From: Conchocele bisecta
Lineage: Eukaryota > Mollusca > Bivalvia > Lucinida > Thyasiridae
Assembly: GCA_029237695.1 (NCBI GenBank)
Contig: CM055265.1
Span: forward strand, 46,127,056-46,191,055
Direction: 5' to 3'
DNA: 64,000 nt
The notes beneath the pieces are model-generated. The model was not told where the DNA came from. It saw nothing but the letters and a program-made list of their open reading frames with translations, and made no database searches. Position numbers and translations under genes: made by a program. The first letter of the stretch is position 1; each line of letters starts with the position of its first letter. Positions 37,957-42,131 of this stretch are shown here, piece after piece.

Positions 37957-40217
37957 ACCCAACCTAGCTACCAGATTTCCCCACAATAGAAGGCCCAACC
38001 TAGTCTACTATTTTACCCCACAACCCATTATCCAACCTACCTACCATTTCCCTACAATGGTTGTCCCAACCTACTTTTTCTACCATTTCCCCACAATATT
38101 GTTTCCTCCCATCCTACCTACCATTCCCCCGCAATGTTGTCCTAACCTACCTACCATTTCCCCACAATATTGTCCCAACCTACCTAGCATTTCTCCACAA
38201 TGTTGTCCCAACCTACCTACCATTTCCCCACAATGTTGTCCCAACCTACCTACCATTTTCCCACAATATTGTCCCAACCTACCTACCATTTTCCCACAAT
38301 GGTGGTCCAACATACCTACCATTTCCCCACAATATTGTCCCAACCTACCTACCATTTCCCTACAATGTTGTCCCAACCTACCTACCATTTCCCCACAATA
38401 TTGTCCCAACCTACCTACCATTTCCCCACAATGCTGGCCCAACCTAGCTACCATTTCCCCACAATATTGTCCCAACCTACCTACCATTTCCCCACAATGG
38501 TGTCCCAACCTGGCTACCATTTCCCCACAATATTGTCCCAACCTACCTACCATTTCCCCACAATGGTGTCCCAACCTAGCTACCATTTCCCCACAATGGT
38601 GTCCCAACCTACCAACCATTTCCTTACAATATTGTCCCAACCTACCAACCATTTCCTCACAATATTGTCCCAACCTACCTACCATTTCCCCCGCAATGTT
38701 GTCCAAACCTACATACCATTTCCCCACAATATTGTCCCAACCTACCTACCATTTCCCCCACAATGTTGTTCCAACCTACCTACCATTTCCCTACAATGTT
38801 GTCCCAACCTACCTACCATTTCCCCAAAATATTGTCCCAACCTACCTACCATTTCCGCACAATGTTGTCCCAACCTACCTACCATTTCCATACAATATTG
38901 TCCCAACCTACCTACCATTTCCCCAAAATGTTGTCCCAACCTACCTACCATTTCCCTACAATGTTGTCCCAACCAACCTACCATTTCCCCACAATTTGTC
39001 CCAACCTACCTACCATCCCCACATTATTGTCCCAACTACCTACCATTTCCCCACAATGTGTTGTCCCCCAACCTACCTACCTACCAATTTCCCCACAATA
39101 TTGTCCCAACCTACCTACCATTTCCCCACAATGTTGTCCCAACCTACCTACCATTTCCCCACAATATTGTCCCAACCTACCTACCATTTCCCCACAATGT
39201 TGTCCCAACCTAACTACCATCCCACAATATTGTAACCACCTACCATTCCCTACAATGTTCCAACTCTTACAATTTCCACAATTGATAACCTACCTTTTAC
39301 CACCAAAATATTGTCCCAACCTACCTACCATTTGCCCCACAATGTGTCCCACCATACTACCATTTGTTTCACCCCATCATATGTCCCAACCCTACCTACC
39401 TACAATGCCCATTTCCTCAATGGCCCAATACCTACTACAATTACCCAACCTCCTACATAATGGTGTCCCAACTACATGTATCCTACCAACCTGCACAATT
39501 TAATGTCCAAACACTACTCCTCCCCACTAATTTGCCCCCCCCCACAATGATGTTCCAACTCACAATCCACCATGCCCATTACTAACCTGGTGGCCCACCT
39601 ACAATGACTGATACTACCATTTCCCACAATGTACCAATGTCCCAACCTACCTACCATTTCCTCACAATGTCCCAACATACCTACCATTTCCTCACAATGT
39701 CTCGACATACCTACAATTTGCCCACAATGATGTCCCAAACTACCATTTGCCCACAATGGTGGCCCAAACTACCTACCATTTTCCCACAATGACCTGACCT
39801 ACCTACCATTTCCTCACAATGTCCCAACCTACTTACCATTTCCTCACAATGTCCCAACCTACCTACCATTTCCTCACAATGTCCCGACTTACCTACAATT
39901 TGCCCACAATGATGTCCCAAACTACCATTTTGCCCCCAAAAAAAACACCACCCATTTTTTTCACTGGTGGCCAAACTACCTACCATTTTCCCACAATGAC
40001 CTGACCTACCTACCATTTCCTCACAATATCCCGACCTACCTACCATTTCCTCACAATGTCCTGACCTACTTACCATTACTACATTACTACACAATGGTGT
40101 CCTGATCCACCTACCATTTGCCCACAATTTTGTTCCTGTATCCGGCCTTATGCAACAGCTCCGGCAGGAGAATCTCGTCCTCAGGTATCCCGCCAGTAAT
40201 CACCTGTGGCGTGTATG
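1655..40217 (-). CDS. GALNS: N-acetylgalactosamine-6-sulfatase, nine internal exons (partial gene)
   Basis: Lysosomal sulfatase that removes 6-sulfate from N-acetylgalactosamine/galactose of chondroitin and keratan sulfate. Minus-strand join in coding order: 40217-40115, 28819-28676, 23180-22986, 20391-20255, 14894-14791, 13321-13185, 5193-5100, 4497-4376, 1772-1655. All acceptors are AG, all donors GT, and every junction keeps the frame, giving about 384 codons that align end to end with human GALNS from about residue 107 to 490 (recalled alignment). Active-site residues expected in this part are present: Tyr of AYT, Lys of GKW, His of HLG, His of DATHQP, Asp-Asn of SDNGA and Lys of GKETTF. 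The glycosylation sequon NLT and the LCGK and FCPG cysteines are also kept. The exons holding the nucleophile motif CxPSR are not in the window, nor is the C-terminal exon. Introns are 0.6-11.3 kb and almost wholly repeat. No stop or frameshift was seen, so the gene looks functional. Confidence 0.93.
1885..1990. repeat. abutting fragments of MITE family M1
   Basis: Two ends of the family with termini CTGGGGCCCGTTTCACTAAA meet back to back at about 1900-1925. Full copies are at 29925 and 63404. Confidence 0.55.
2056..2413. mobile_element. fold-back element, family FB
   Basis: About 75-bp arms (AGGAATGAATGGCCTTTTTG and its complement) meet at AAGGCCGGAAGGCC near 2131, forming a near-perfect hairpin. 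It is followed by a 200-bp tail bounded by ATAATTCCAGCA and TGCTGGAATTAT. The tail and hairpin travel together in four places (also 15356, 23571, 56692), so this is one non-autonomous element. Confidence 0.8.
2504..4354. mobile_element. 1.85 kb TIR element with TA flanks, non-autonomous
   Basis: The left end, TACTGTCTGTTCCACG, and the right end are inverted repeats of each other. Similarity continues inward for about 265 bp (for example, the 2700-2770 segment with GATAGTAGTCAGTTATC pairs with 3945-4010). Both ends are bordered by TA, as expected of Tc1/mariner-like insertion. The interior is AT-rich with repeated GAATCGGTCC motifs and a G-run at 3536-3559. No transposase was seen. Confidence 0.75.
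4376..4497 (-). CDS. GALNS: GALNS exon encoding [20 protein letters not shown]
   Basis: 122 nt. Acceptor ctttcattcag, donor ATTAA|gtatgt. It codes [15 protein letters not shown], then [24 protein letters not shown] is diagnostic of the GALNS/ARSA branch. The sequon of human GALNS near this point (NVSG) is absent (VIEG). A TIR element ends 22 bp past the donor. Confidence 0.92.
4535..4905. repeat. about 160-bp unit in two copies
   Basis: The stretch with TTGGTGGACATCAGCCAT is followed by a diverged second copy with TTGGTGGACGTCGGCCAT. It leads into the simple repeat at 4911. Probably a truncated tandem-cored element filling the GALNS intron between 4498 and 5099. Confidence 0.55.
4911..5090. 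repeat. GACA / CAGACC microsatellite
   Basis: Interleaved GACA, CCAGA and CAGACC units on the plus strand. It abuts the GALNS 5' splice site at intron position +10. Open frames across it are repeat artefacts. Confidence 0.95.
5100..5193 (-). CDS. GALNS: GALNS exon encoding [20 protein letters not shown]
   Basis: 94 nt. Acceptor tatttacag, donor TCTGAA|gtaagt. It codes [20 protein letters not shown] then [11 protein letters not shown], a recognisable GALNS C-terminal-domain strand. A CAGA/GACA-type simple repeat starts at intron position +10. The joint to the next exon is about four residues shorter than in human GALNS. Confidence 0.9.
5200..5770. other. intron without recognised features
   Basis: AT-rich, no exon recognised. 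An M1-like fragment (GTCTGTAAATTTCACATTAA) sits at about 5743-5778, just before the LINE. Confidence 0.5.
5790..6148 (+). pseudogene. LINE ORF1 fragment with two CCHC zinc knuckles
   Basis: From 6026 the frame reads [14 protein letters not shown] (CX2CX4HX4C), followed by a second knuckle [16 protein letters not shown] with one extra spacer residue, then a TAG stop. The upstream part (Pro/Arg-rich, from about 5790) is in another frame, so a frameshift lies near 6010-6025. Zinc-knuckle ORF1 proteins of LINEs bind the element RNA. The same frame continues past the stop into the ORF2 leader at 6191. Confidence 0.75.
6440..7472 (+). pseudogene. LINE ORF2 apurinic-type endonuclease domain
   Basis: It opens with [14 protein letters not shown] in frame 2. 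After a frameshift at about 6500 it continues in frame 1 for over 300 codons: [39 protein letters not shown] (6880-6897), SVIDYV (7162-7179) and FSDGHA (7243-7260). These are the ordered motifs of APE-type LINE endonucleases that nick target DNA for reverse transcription. The frame ends at a stop inside CTAATGT, where foreign DNA is inserted. Confidence 0.9.
7613..7903 (+). other. unrecognised open stretch, possible terminal exon or retrocopy
   Basis: About 95 codons ending in TGA, with a protein-like composition ([20 protein letters not shown] early, SVDISAGSN at the end). An AATAAA at 7990-7995 lies 87 nt past the stop, as in a 3' UTR. A possible acceptor (ctttgcag) lies near 7656. No ATG-led reading is compelling and I do not recognise the family. 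It could be chance or part of the inserted element. Confidence 0.25.
8299..8898. repeat. two copies of MITE family M6 (AAGGTGCGTAATTTG)
   Basis: A partial copy at about 8299-8390 and a fuller one at about 8718-8898 share ATGGCAAGTTGGGAG. The second folds on TCTCAATGA...TCATTGAGA. An intact copy is at 46723. Confidence 0.6.
8431..8471 (+). other. G-rich tract, possible quadruplex
   Basis: Five or more G-runs of at least three (GGGGGGCGGGTGGGGG, then further runs) within 40 bp. This fits the G3+N1-7 pattern. Confidence 0.5.
9335..9430. repeat. MITE family M5 fragment
   Basis: It contains TGGCGAACCGTGCAGACCCT and ends ATAAGCCCCATTTCTCC, parts of the family described at 33737. Confidence 0.5.
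10339..12792 (+). pseudogene. LINE ORF2 connector and reverse transcriptase, one in-frame stop
   Basis: Open in frame 1 from TGTAAG at 10339 to the stop at 12790-12792 except for one TAA at 10945-10947. Similar LINEs have a Glu codon there, so this is probably GAA to TAA. RT motifs are in order: [38 protein letters not shown] (about 11305), [20 protein letters not shown] and the catalytic YADD at 11632-11643. The C-terminal CX2CX9HX4C finger begins at 12583 (CLICN...HYLLEC). The enzyme primes reverse transcription on nicked DNA. The stop and the upstream break make it defective. Confidence 0.92.
13070..13164. repeat. half copy of MITE family M1
   Basis: From ATGAATGTAAATCC to GTTTAGTGAAACGGGCCCCAG; the left arm is missing. 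It ends 20 bp inside the intron from the GALNS donor at 13185. Confidence 0.7.
13185..13321 (-). CDS. GALNS: GALNS exon encoding [20 protein letters not shown]
   Basis: 137 nt. Acceptor ttttgtag, donor GACAG|gtactt. It reads [20 protein letters not shown], then [20 protein letters not shown] and NTRVD, with the Arg codon split at the end. This is the sulfatase segment following the active-site Lys ('DLYPT...DG.SL..L'). The intron beyond the donor starts with a half-MITE only 20 bp away. Confidence 0.93.
13663..13840. repeat. MITE family M5 copy
   Basis: It starts GACTGGAGAAATGGGACTTA and contains GTAGATCCGGATCAG and TGCTCTGTTCGCCATTCC; the right end is truncated. Confidence 0.6.
13850..14530. 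repeat. tandem repeat of about 175-180 bp, family G
   Basis: Diverged units share GACCTTGACCTTGG, ATCATGG..TTTGTCAC, AGAGGAATGCATGTGTG and GTTTTGTGAAAGGAAA. The same units occur at 20589-21010, 30556-31605 and 61690-62170. Confidence 0.7.
14534..14729. mobile_element. MITE family M5 copy
   Basis: From GAATGTGACTAGAGAAATGA to the complementary end CACCAGTCACAGCCACATT. It lies about 60 bp from the GALNS donor at 14791. Confidence 0.65.
14791..14894 (-). CDS. GALNS: GALNS exon encoding [20 protein letters not shown]
   Basis: 104 nt. Acceptor ctgctgcag, donor GGACAG|gtattt. It codes [18 protein letters not shown] and then [17 protein letters not shown]. The Lys of GKETTF is an active-site residue, and the LCG Cys pairs with the FCPG Cys in the human enzyme (established knowledge). 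A MITE begins only about 23 bp upstream of the acceptor, so the presumed polypyrimidine/branch region is squeezed between the element and the exon. Confidence 0.93.
14918..15152. mobile_element. MITE family M1, diverged
   Basis: It starts CAGGGGGTCGTTTCACC and ends GGTGAAACGGGCCCCAG. It lies 23 bp upstream of the GALNS acceptor at 14894. Confidence 0.75.
15356..15804. mobile_element. fold-back element FB with enlarged loop
   Basis: Same arms and tail as at 2056, but the loop (about 15434-15530) is replaced by an AT-rich inverted repeat of its own centred on poly-A/T tracts. Confidence 0.8.
15893..16197. mobile_element. MITE family M2 (GTAGCCTATTTCACC termini), 305 bp
   Basis: Ends GTAGCCTATTTCACC and GGTGAAATAGGCTAC. 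Inside, a palindrome (AATTTATTATATTATCACAG and its complement) surrounds the central CCATTTTGG. It carries repeated AAAGTATACTTT motifs near both ends. Confidence 0.85.
16672..16825 (-). mobile_element. tRNA-derived SINE fragment
   Basis: Read on the minus strand it has a B-box-like GAGTTCAATCCTCACC, then CCACTGGTCTGTCGGATGAG and ACTTTAAACTATGG, as in the copy at 23320. Most of the A-box half is missing or diverged. Confidence 0.6.
16878..17082. mobile_element. MITE family M2, left part, interrupted
   Basis: It starts GTAGCCGATTTCACC and runs through the central palindrome to CAGTATAAT. The remaining 95 bp resume at 19869. The two parts sum to 300 bp, close to the 303-305 bp of intact copies. 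Confidence 0.8.
17083..19868 (+). mobile_element. rolling-circle-like (Helentron/HINE-like) element, family A, copy 1
   Basis: 5' end AACAAGAAACGAGGCAAAGC with subterminal GGCCAGGTTTTTTCC. There is an ACGG stretch, a 149-bp tandem core (about 18250-18990), then a second tandem region of about 190-bp units (CTAAGTCGACTACGCGGAAA) and a CCGCC-rich tract. The 3' hairpin AGCCTGG...CCTGGCT is followed by AAAAA. It is non-coding and sits inside a MITE with no target duplication. Copies: 44356-46341 (minus) and 54295-56384. Confidence 0.8.
18250..18990 (+). repeat. 149-bp tandem core of family A
   Basis: About five units at exactly 149-bp spacing, each with CGCGCTTTCCGCAAGCAGGT, TGATGATAAACACCCATGTG and TTTGACCTTGACATTGGGC. 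The recurring 62-codon open frames on the minus strand are a by-product of the repeat. Confidence 0.9.
19869..19963. mobile_element. MITE family M2, right part
   Basis: Continuation of the element begun at 16878, from AAAAATTAATAAATTT to GGTGAAATAGGCTAC. Confidence 0.8.
19964..20204. mobile_element. MITE family M1, 241 bp
   Basis: Directly abuts the M2 copy. Termini GGGGGCCCGATTCACTAAAC and GTTTAGTGAAACGGCCCG. The centre is a palindrome on GCATAGGCTGCATATGCAGC. It ends 51 bp from the GALNS donor at 20255. Confidence 0.8.
20255..20391 (-). CDS. GALNS: GALNS exon encoding [18 protein letters not shown]...[13 protein letters not shown]
   Basis: 137 nt. Acceptor tattgtag, donor CAAG|gtgtgt. It contains [11 protein letters not shown], whose Asp-Asn pair ligates the active-site calcium in the family. 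The first base completes Ile and the last base starts Gly, so phase is kept on both sides. A remnant reading 'ataagccccattt' lies about 15-45 bp past the donor, and a complete MITE ends at 20204. Confidence 0.93.
20589..21010. repeat. family G element, 5' part and about 2.5 tandem units
   Basis: It starts ACACAAGAGTTGTCAGAAGA with a small hairpin (GTTGTC..GACAAC), then units with GACC(T)GGACC(T)GGGGTTAGC and GCATGATAG. The same start recurs at about 58635. Confidence 0.6.
21190..21660. repeat. CpG-rich block of ACGT/AACG-type short motifs, left
   Basis: Dense GTACAACGG, AACGTGT, CGTATACAACG and ATACGTATAAC motifs. It contains a direct repeat TTGAGTTTCAAAAGCGTGTA at about 21364 and 21435. Its composition differs sharply from the AT-rich surroundings. 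Paired with a similar block at 22430-22870. Confidence 0.6.
22430..22870. repeat. CpG-rich block of ACGT/AACG-type short motifs, right
   Basis: The same short-motif style (AACGTGTAACCGTTGTACAC, GTTTAAACAACGTATACAAC). It includes a tandem duplication of a 70-bp unit starting at about 22650 and 22725. Confidence 0.6.
22986..23180 (-). CDS. GALNS: GALNS exon encoding [18 protein letters not shown]...FLGTSQRG
   Basis: 195 nt. Acceptor tttacacag; the first A completes the split Arg codon. It contains the sequon [14 protein letters not shown] with the active-site His, and [11 protein letters not shown] second GT lies 4 bp downstream (gtacgtacag), but only the first GT (GGAAT|gtacgt) keeps frame with the next exon, giving RGIYGDAV. 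A pogo-like hairpin sits 46 bp upstream of the acceptor. Confidence 0.93.
23226..23296. mobile_element. pogo/Tigger-like hairpin MITE, 71 bp
   Basis: Perfect arms CAGTGGTACCTCTCTAAACC and the complement, ending CCACTG then TA. The CAGT(N)nACCTCTCTAAACCGGACA terminus is typical of pogo-like elements (established knowledge). A diverged copy is at about 47861-47930. Confidence 0.75.
23320..23503 (-). mobile_element. tRNA-derived SINE
   Basis: On the minus strand it has an A-box-like TGGCCTGGTGATATGGCA, then the B-box-like GTGAGTTCAGTCCTCACC about 40 bp on. A unique body and GCTGGGACGTTAAACTC near the 3' end follow. Spacing fits a tRNA-headed SINE; it is not a tRNA gene because no acceptor stem is formed. 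Confidence 0.65.
23571..23922. mobile_element. fold-back element FB
   Basis: Arms meet at AAGGCCGGAAGGCC near 23650; the tail ends TGCTGGAATTAT. The left arm has small changes (GGCATTGTTGTGG). Confidence 0.8.
24540..24740. mobile_element. MITE family M3 (TTGTCGTCTGCTG / CAGCAGACGAC)
   Basis: Outer inverted repeats TTGTTGTCTGCTGTTTATTT and complement; inner palindrome ATCATTTCCAAAGGAAATGAT. It ends in CTTAGGGTTAA. Other copies: 29697, 30312, 40377, 40690, 46452, 57683, 58003, 58838, 62842. Confidence 0.8.
24814..25237. repeat. long inverted repeat with GC-rich palindromic centre
   Basis: Arms of about 135 bp (CAGGTTGAAGTAATGGACCG to CGGTGTAATGGTCAGTAAT and complement) enclose a loop of repeated CCCCGGGGGGACTTT blocks (24950-25090). 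The loop is itself palindromic and flanked by C- and G-runs. The right arm runs straight into the 34-bp minisatellite. Confidence 0.85.
25238..28110. repeat. 34-bp minisatellite
   Basis: Unit built on GGTATGGAGGGAGCACTGAT followed by CATTCCCCCCCTGT. Spacing is exactly 34 bp in the left part. From about 25790 to 26960 units are stretched and letters appear stuttered. From about 27380 units are shuffled and truncated. All long open frames here come from the repeat. Confidence 0.95.
28252..28657. repeat. MITE family M5, one full and two partial copies
   Basis: Full copy at about 28252-28466, then right-end fragments at about 28497-28556 and 28585-28657, each ending TCTCCAGTCA(C/G)AGCCACGTA. The last is 18 bp from the GALNS donor at 28676. 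Confidence 0.65.
28676..28819 (-). CDS. GALNS: GALNS exon encoding [20 protein letters not shown]
   Basis: 144 nt. Acceptor tttgtag; its first G completes Trp of GKW. The exon begins with the active-site His of HLG and runs through [20 protein letters not shown] to YMAG, ending AG|gtgggc, where the Arg codon is split. This block is among the best conserved parts of type I sulfatases. An inverted-repeat element ends about 18 bp past the donor, at 28657. Confidence 0.93.
28840..29310. other. intron, little recognised
   Basis: AT-rich. A short direct repeat GAGATGGCTCGTCAT lies at about 29031-29060, and M5-like words (GTGCAGATCCTGATGAG) at about 29018. No exon seen. Confidence 0.45.
29320..29382. 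repeat. perfect hairpin, 63 bp
   Basis: TATGTTGTTACCACTCGTTT with its exact complement across a short CTTGTTGAG-containing loop. Probably a minimal MITE. Confidence 0.75.
29697..29892. mobile_element. MITE family M3 copy
   Basis: Centre ATCATTTCCATTGGAAATGAT; the right end is CTAAGGGTTAA. Confidence 0.75.
29925..30171. mobile_element. MITE family M1, intact 247 bp
   Basis: Best copy of the family: termini CTGGGGCCCGTTTCACTAAA and complement, subterminal TTACGACTAAAATGTTCGTA. The perfect central palindrome reads ATTGAGCATAGGCTGC outward from ATAT at 30060. Confidence 0.85.
30312..30553. mobile_element. MITE family M3, long form
   Basis: Termini TTAGACTGCTACTCGC and GATAGCGGTCTAA. It carries an extra copy of the AAAGTGCTGTC arm (about 30465-30485), seen also at 40377, 46452 and 62842. 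Confidence 0.8.
30556..31605. repeat. tandem array, about 180-bp units, family G
   Basis: Units contain GTGACCTTGACCTTGGGATC, GTCGTGGAT and AGGAATGCATGTGTGAAATA. A larger block of about 360 bp (GGGGGCTGGACGGTCGTGGA...) is itself duplicated at about 30910 and 31270. It is followed by ACAGACAGACGG near 31720. Confidence 0.8.
31887..32908 (+). mobile_element. rolling-circle-like element, family B
   Basis: Starts AACAAGAATTCCGCCACGGA with subterminal GTGTCGCGCCTGCCG. There are five or so units of about 150-180 bp (TGACCTTGACCTT, GAATTTGGATGTGGGGGTGT, GGTTAAAGAGATATTGTG), then a GACGAC run and the 3' hairpin GTCGCGCC...GGTGCGAC, followed by AAAAA. A minimal copy is nested at 43622. Confidence 0.8.
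32909..33736. other. unique-looking intron sequence
   Basis: No recognised repeat or exon. A 103-codon open frame on the minus strand (33172-33483) has no family signature and I do not call it a gene. Confidence 0.45.
33737..33973. mobile_element. MITE family M5, intact
   Basis: Termini GGCCATGACTGAAGAAATGG and CAGTCACAGCCAC. Subterminal AGTGTAGATCCAGATCA pairs with TGATCTGGATCTTCACT. The middle holds TGGCGAACAGTGCAGATCCT. Confidence 0.75.
34171..34857. mobile_element. MITE family M4 (GTACATGCCCACTCAG termini) with nested element
   Basis: Starts AAGGTACTTGCCCACTCAGT and ends ACTGAGTGGGCATGTACCTT. A 175-bp rolling-circle-like element is nested at 34478. Copies: 58258-58603 and, interrupted, from 41962. 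Confidence 0.75.
34478..34652 (+). mobile_element. rolling-circle-like element, family D, 175 bp
   Basis: AACAAGAAATGCG start, subterminal GGATGCCACCTGCAGC, a GGAC run (34561-34604), and the 3' hairpin ATGCCACC...GGTGGCAT followed by AAAAAT. It has no tandem core, so it shows the minimal plan of these elements. Confidence 0.75.
35040..40114. repeat. 33-bp minisatellite, about 150 units, derived from the GALNS exon end
   Basis: Plus-strand unit CAACCTACCTACCATTTCCC followed by CACAATGTTGTCC, period 33 in clean parts and about 30 nearest the exon. On the minus strand each unit reads ATTGTGGGGAAATGGTAGGT, which matches the last coding bases and 5' splice site of the exon at 40115. A higher-order repeat of about 0.5 kb links 35380-35870 with 35880-36370. 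The region 36540-38100 is degraded. Period 33 leaves long open frames that are not genes. Confidence 0.95.
37814..37960. repeat. poly-C tract inside the minisatellite
   Basis: Nearly pure C broken by single A/T. Such a run inside an otherwise regular array is more likely a consensus artefact than biology. Confidence 0.8.
40115..40217 (-). CDS. GALNS: GALNS exon encoding AYTPQ...KIVGKW
   Basis: 103 nt. The acceptor tttgcag precedes CATACACG, so the first codon (Ala) is completed by a G from the upstream exon. It reads [20 protein letters not shown], then a helix, to KIVGK, and ends after TG of the Trp codon at donor gtaggt. It supplies the active-site Tyr and the Lys of the sulfatase signature GKWHLG. 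The last 14 coding bases and the donor are also the first unit of the minisatellite that fills the intron to its left. This is the most 5' exon in the window; nothing resembling the preceding exons was found up to base 64000. Confidence 0.93.
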
Positions 40218-40376
40218 CTGCAAACACACAGAGTGCCAGGACAAAACTACACAACTACTTCTCATGGTGACCAGTTTTCATATAGCTCCTGATCAACCAG
40301 CATACTCAAAACAGTGACTGACATCAGGGTTTACACAATAAATATTATCAGGGACTTATAATACTGGTCACTTTAA

Positions 40377-40610
40377 CCCTTAGACCGCTACTCACAATAA
40401 TTGTCATCTGCTGTTGCTTTTATATCTTGCCTTATTTCTCAATAAAAACATGTTTTAACAGCACTTCAGAATCAATTCCAATGGCAATGATTCTGAAGTG
40501 CTGTCAAAGCATGTTGTAAATTATTCTAAAGTGCTGTCAAAGCATGAGTTTGATGATAAAAATGGAAAATAAATAGCAGACAACAAAAAAGATAGCGGTA
40601 TAAGGGTTAA
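40377..40610. mobile_element. MITE family M3, long form
   Basis: Between TTAGACCGCTACTC and GATAGCGGTATAAGGG; carries the extra arm copy. Confidence 0.75.
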
Positions 40611-40689
40611 CATTATTTCATACCAATAGGATGTAATGATTTAACTTGACAAACATCAAAAATATCATAGATTATTTCCCAGTAGGCAG

Positions 40690-40900
40690 TCTGATAATTA
40701 CGGTCTTCACTCGTAAATAGCGGGAACAGAAAACGGGTTTTAATATTTATCTCATTCTTTCAAAGAAACATATTTTGACAGTGCATGTGAATCATCTCCA
40801 TGGGAGACAATTCTCATGCACTGTCAAAACCTGTTTTCATTGAGAAAAAATAAATAAACAGCAGACAACCAAATTTTATTTAGCATTGTAAGGGTGAAAA
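40690..40900. mobile_element. MITE family M3, diverged
   Basis: Centre GAATCATCTCCATGGGAGAC; the right arm contains ACAGCAGACAACC. Confidence 0.65.
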
Positions 40901-40990
40901 ACAATTTTCACCGGAATCAAGAATGTTTTTTTAACTAAATTAAATAGAAAAGAAGGGCATCGTAGCTAATCCCCTCGCTGGGTGCCTTGC

Positions 40991-41683
40991 TAATAAAACT
41001 AGAAAATGTGTTCATAGAACACGGATGCCCCACATACAGCTTTGATAATAAACGAGACAAAATTCCAAGTACAAAAGGGGAGATAATCCGTGGGTCGAAT
41101 CAAATATAGAAATAAACTTTGCGCATCTACTTATCATAAGGAGGCTACATACCAAGTTTCAGGTCTGTAGCTATTACGGTTTAAAACTGTTATGAGTTAC
41201 AAGACAAACTTGCCAAATTCTAAGTCGAAAAGTGGGAGATAATCCATGATCAGGGGGTCAAATCAAAATTCGAAATAAAATGCGCATCTACTCATCATAT
41301 GGAAGCTACATACCAAGTTTCAGGTCTGTAGCTATTAGGGTTTAAAAGTTTTACGAGTTACAAGGCAAAATTGGCAAATTCTAAGTCGAAAAGGGGGAGA
41401 TAATTCATGACCTGGGAATCAAATAAAAAATCAAAATAAACTTTGCGCATCTACTCATCATAAGGAAAGGGGTAGATAATCCATGACCATGGGGTGGAAT
41501 CAAAAATCTAAATAAACATAGCGCATCTACTCATCATCAGGAAGCTACATACCAAGTTTCAGGTATGTAGCTAGTACGGTTTAAAAGTTTTACAACTTAC
41601 AAGGTTGGTGACGGACGGACAGAAGGACGGGACGGACGGACAAGTGTAACACTAAATGCCCCCTCTACTATCGTGGTGGGGCA
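40991..41683 (+). mobile_element. rolling-circle-like element, family D2
   Basis: 5' AGAAAATGTGTTCATAGAAC with subterminal GGATGCCCCACATAC. About 3.5 units of roughly 140-180 bp (TACATACCAAGTTTCAGGTC) are followed by GGACGGACGGAC. The 3' hairpin AATGCCCCCTC...GGTGGGGCAT precedes AAAAAT. Confidence 0.7.
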
Positions 41684-41888
41684 TAAAAATATCCACAAAT
41701 GGTGCAGATTTTGATAAGATGGTTCGTTACAAGTCGGCTCATAATGATCAACACCGTTTGTAAATATTACGAAGGTCTCTAAAATTTCAAGGGATAAGGA
41801 CAAGTTGTGACTGTATTCATTGAACAAGTTGAAACATCTCAGTAATTGTTGTGAAATGCAGGTTTGGAGTATCACCTGGAACACAGGG

Positions 41889-42131
41889 GCTTTAACCCTT
41901 AAAAGGCAGGAACTGAAAATTGTTGTCTGCTGTTGTGTCATATTGTCTAGTTTTTTTCTTAAAGGTACATGCCCACTCAGTAGGCACAACATATTCTTTA
42001 TGGCAAACTAAACACTCTTTCACCATTAACCTACATATTGATTGGCATTATTGTACATTTTATATCAGACGTAAATTTCCACACGGATATCAGGGGCGAT
42101 AACTGTGTCTCCTTAATCATTTGCAATTATT
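41889..42131. repeat. left parts of interrupted M3 and M4 MITEs
   Basis: TTGTTGTCTGCTGTTG of M3 (about 41922) is followed by the M4 terminus AAAGGTACATGCCCACTCAG at 41962. The matching right end of M3 (ACAGCAGACGAAC) appears at 44253, after the family C element. Confidence 0.6.

Noticed and set aside
37230..39235. Open frames of 200-490 codons ([11 protein letters not shown] repeats, poly-Pro)
   Set aside because: Period 33 is a multiple of three, so several frames stay open. No start context, and the frames run through the poly-C artefact.
35040..40114. CRISPR-like regular repeats
   Set aside because: Repeats are contiguous with no unique spacers, and the context is a eukaryotic intron.
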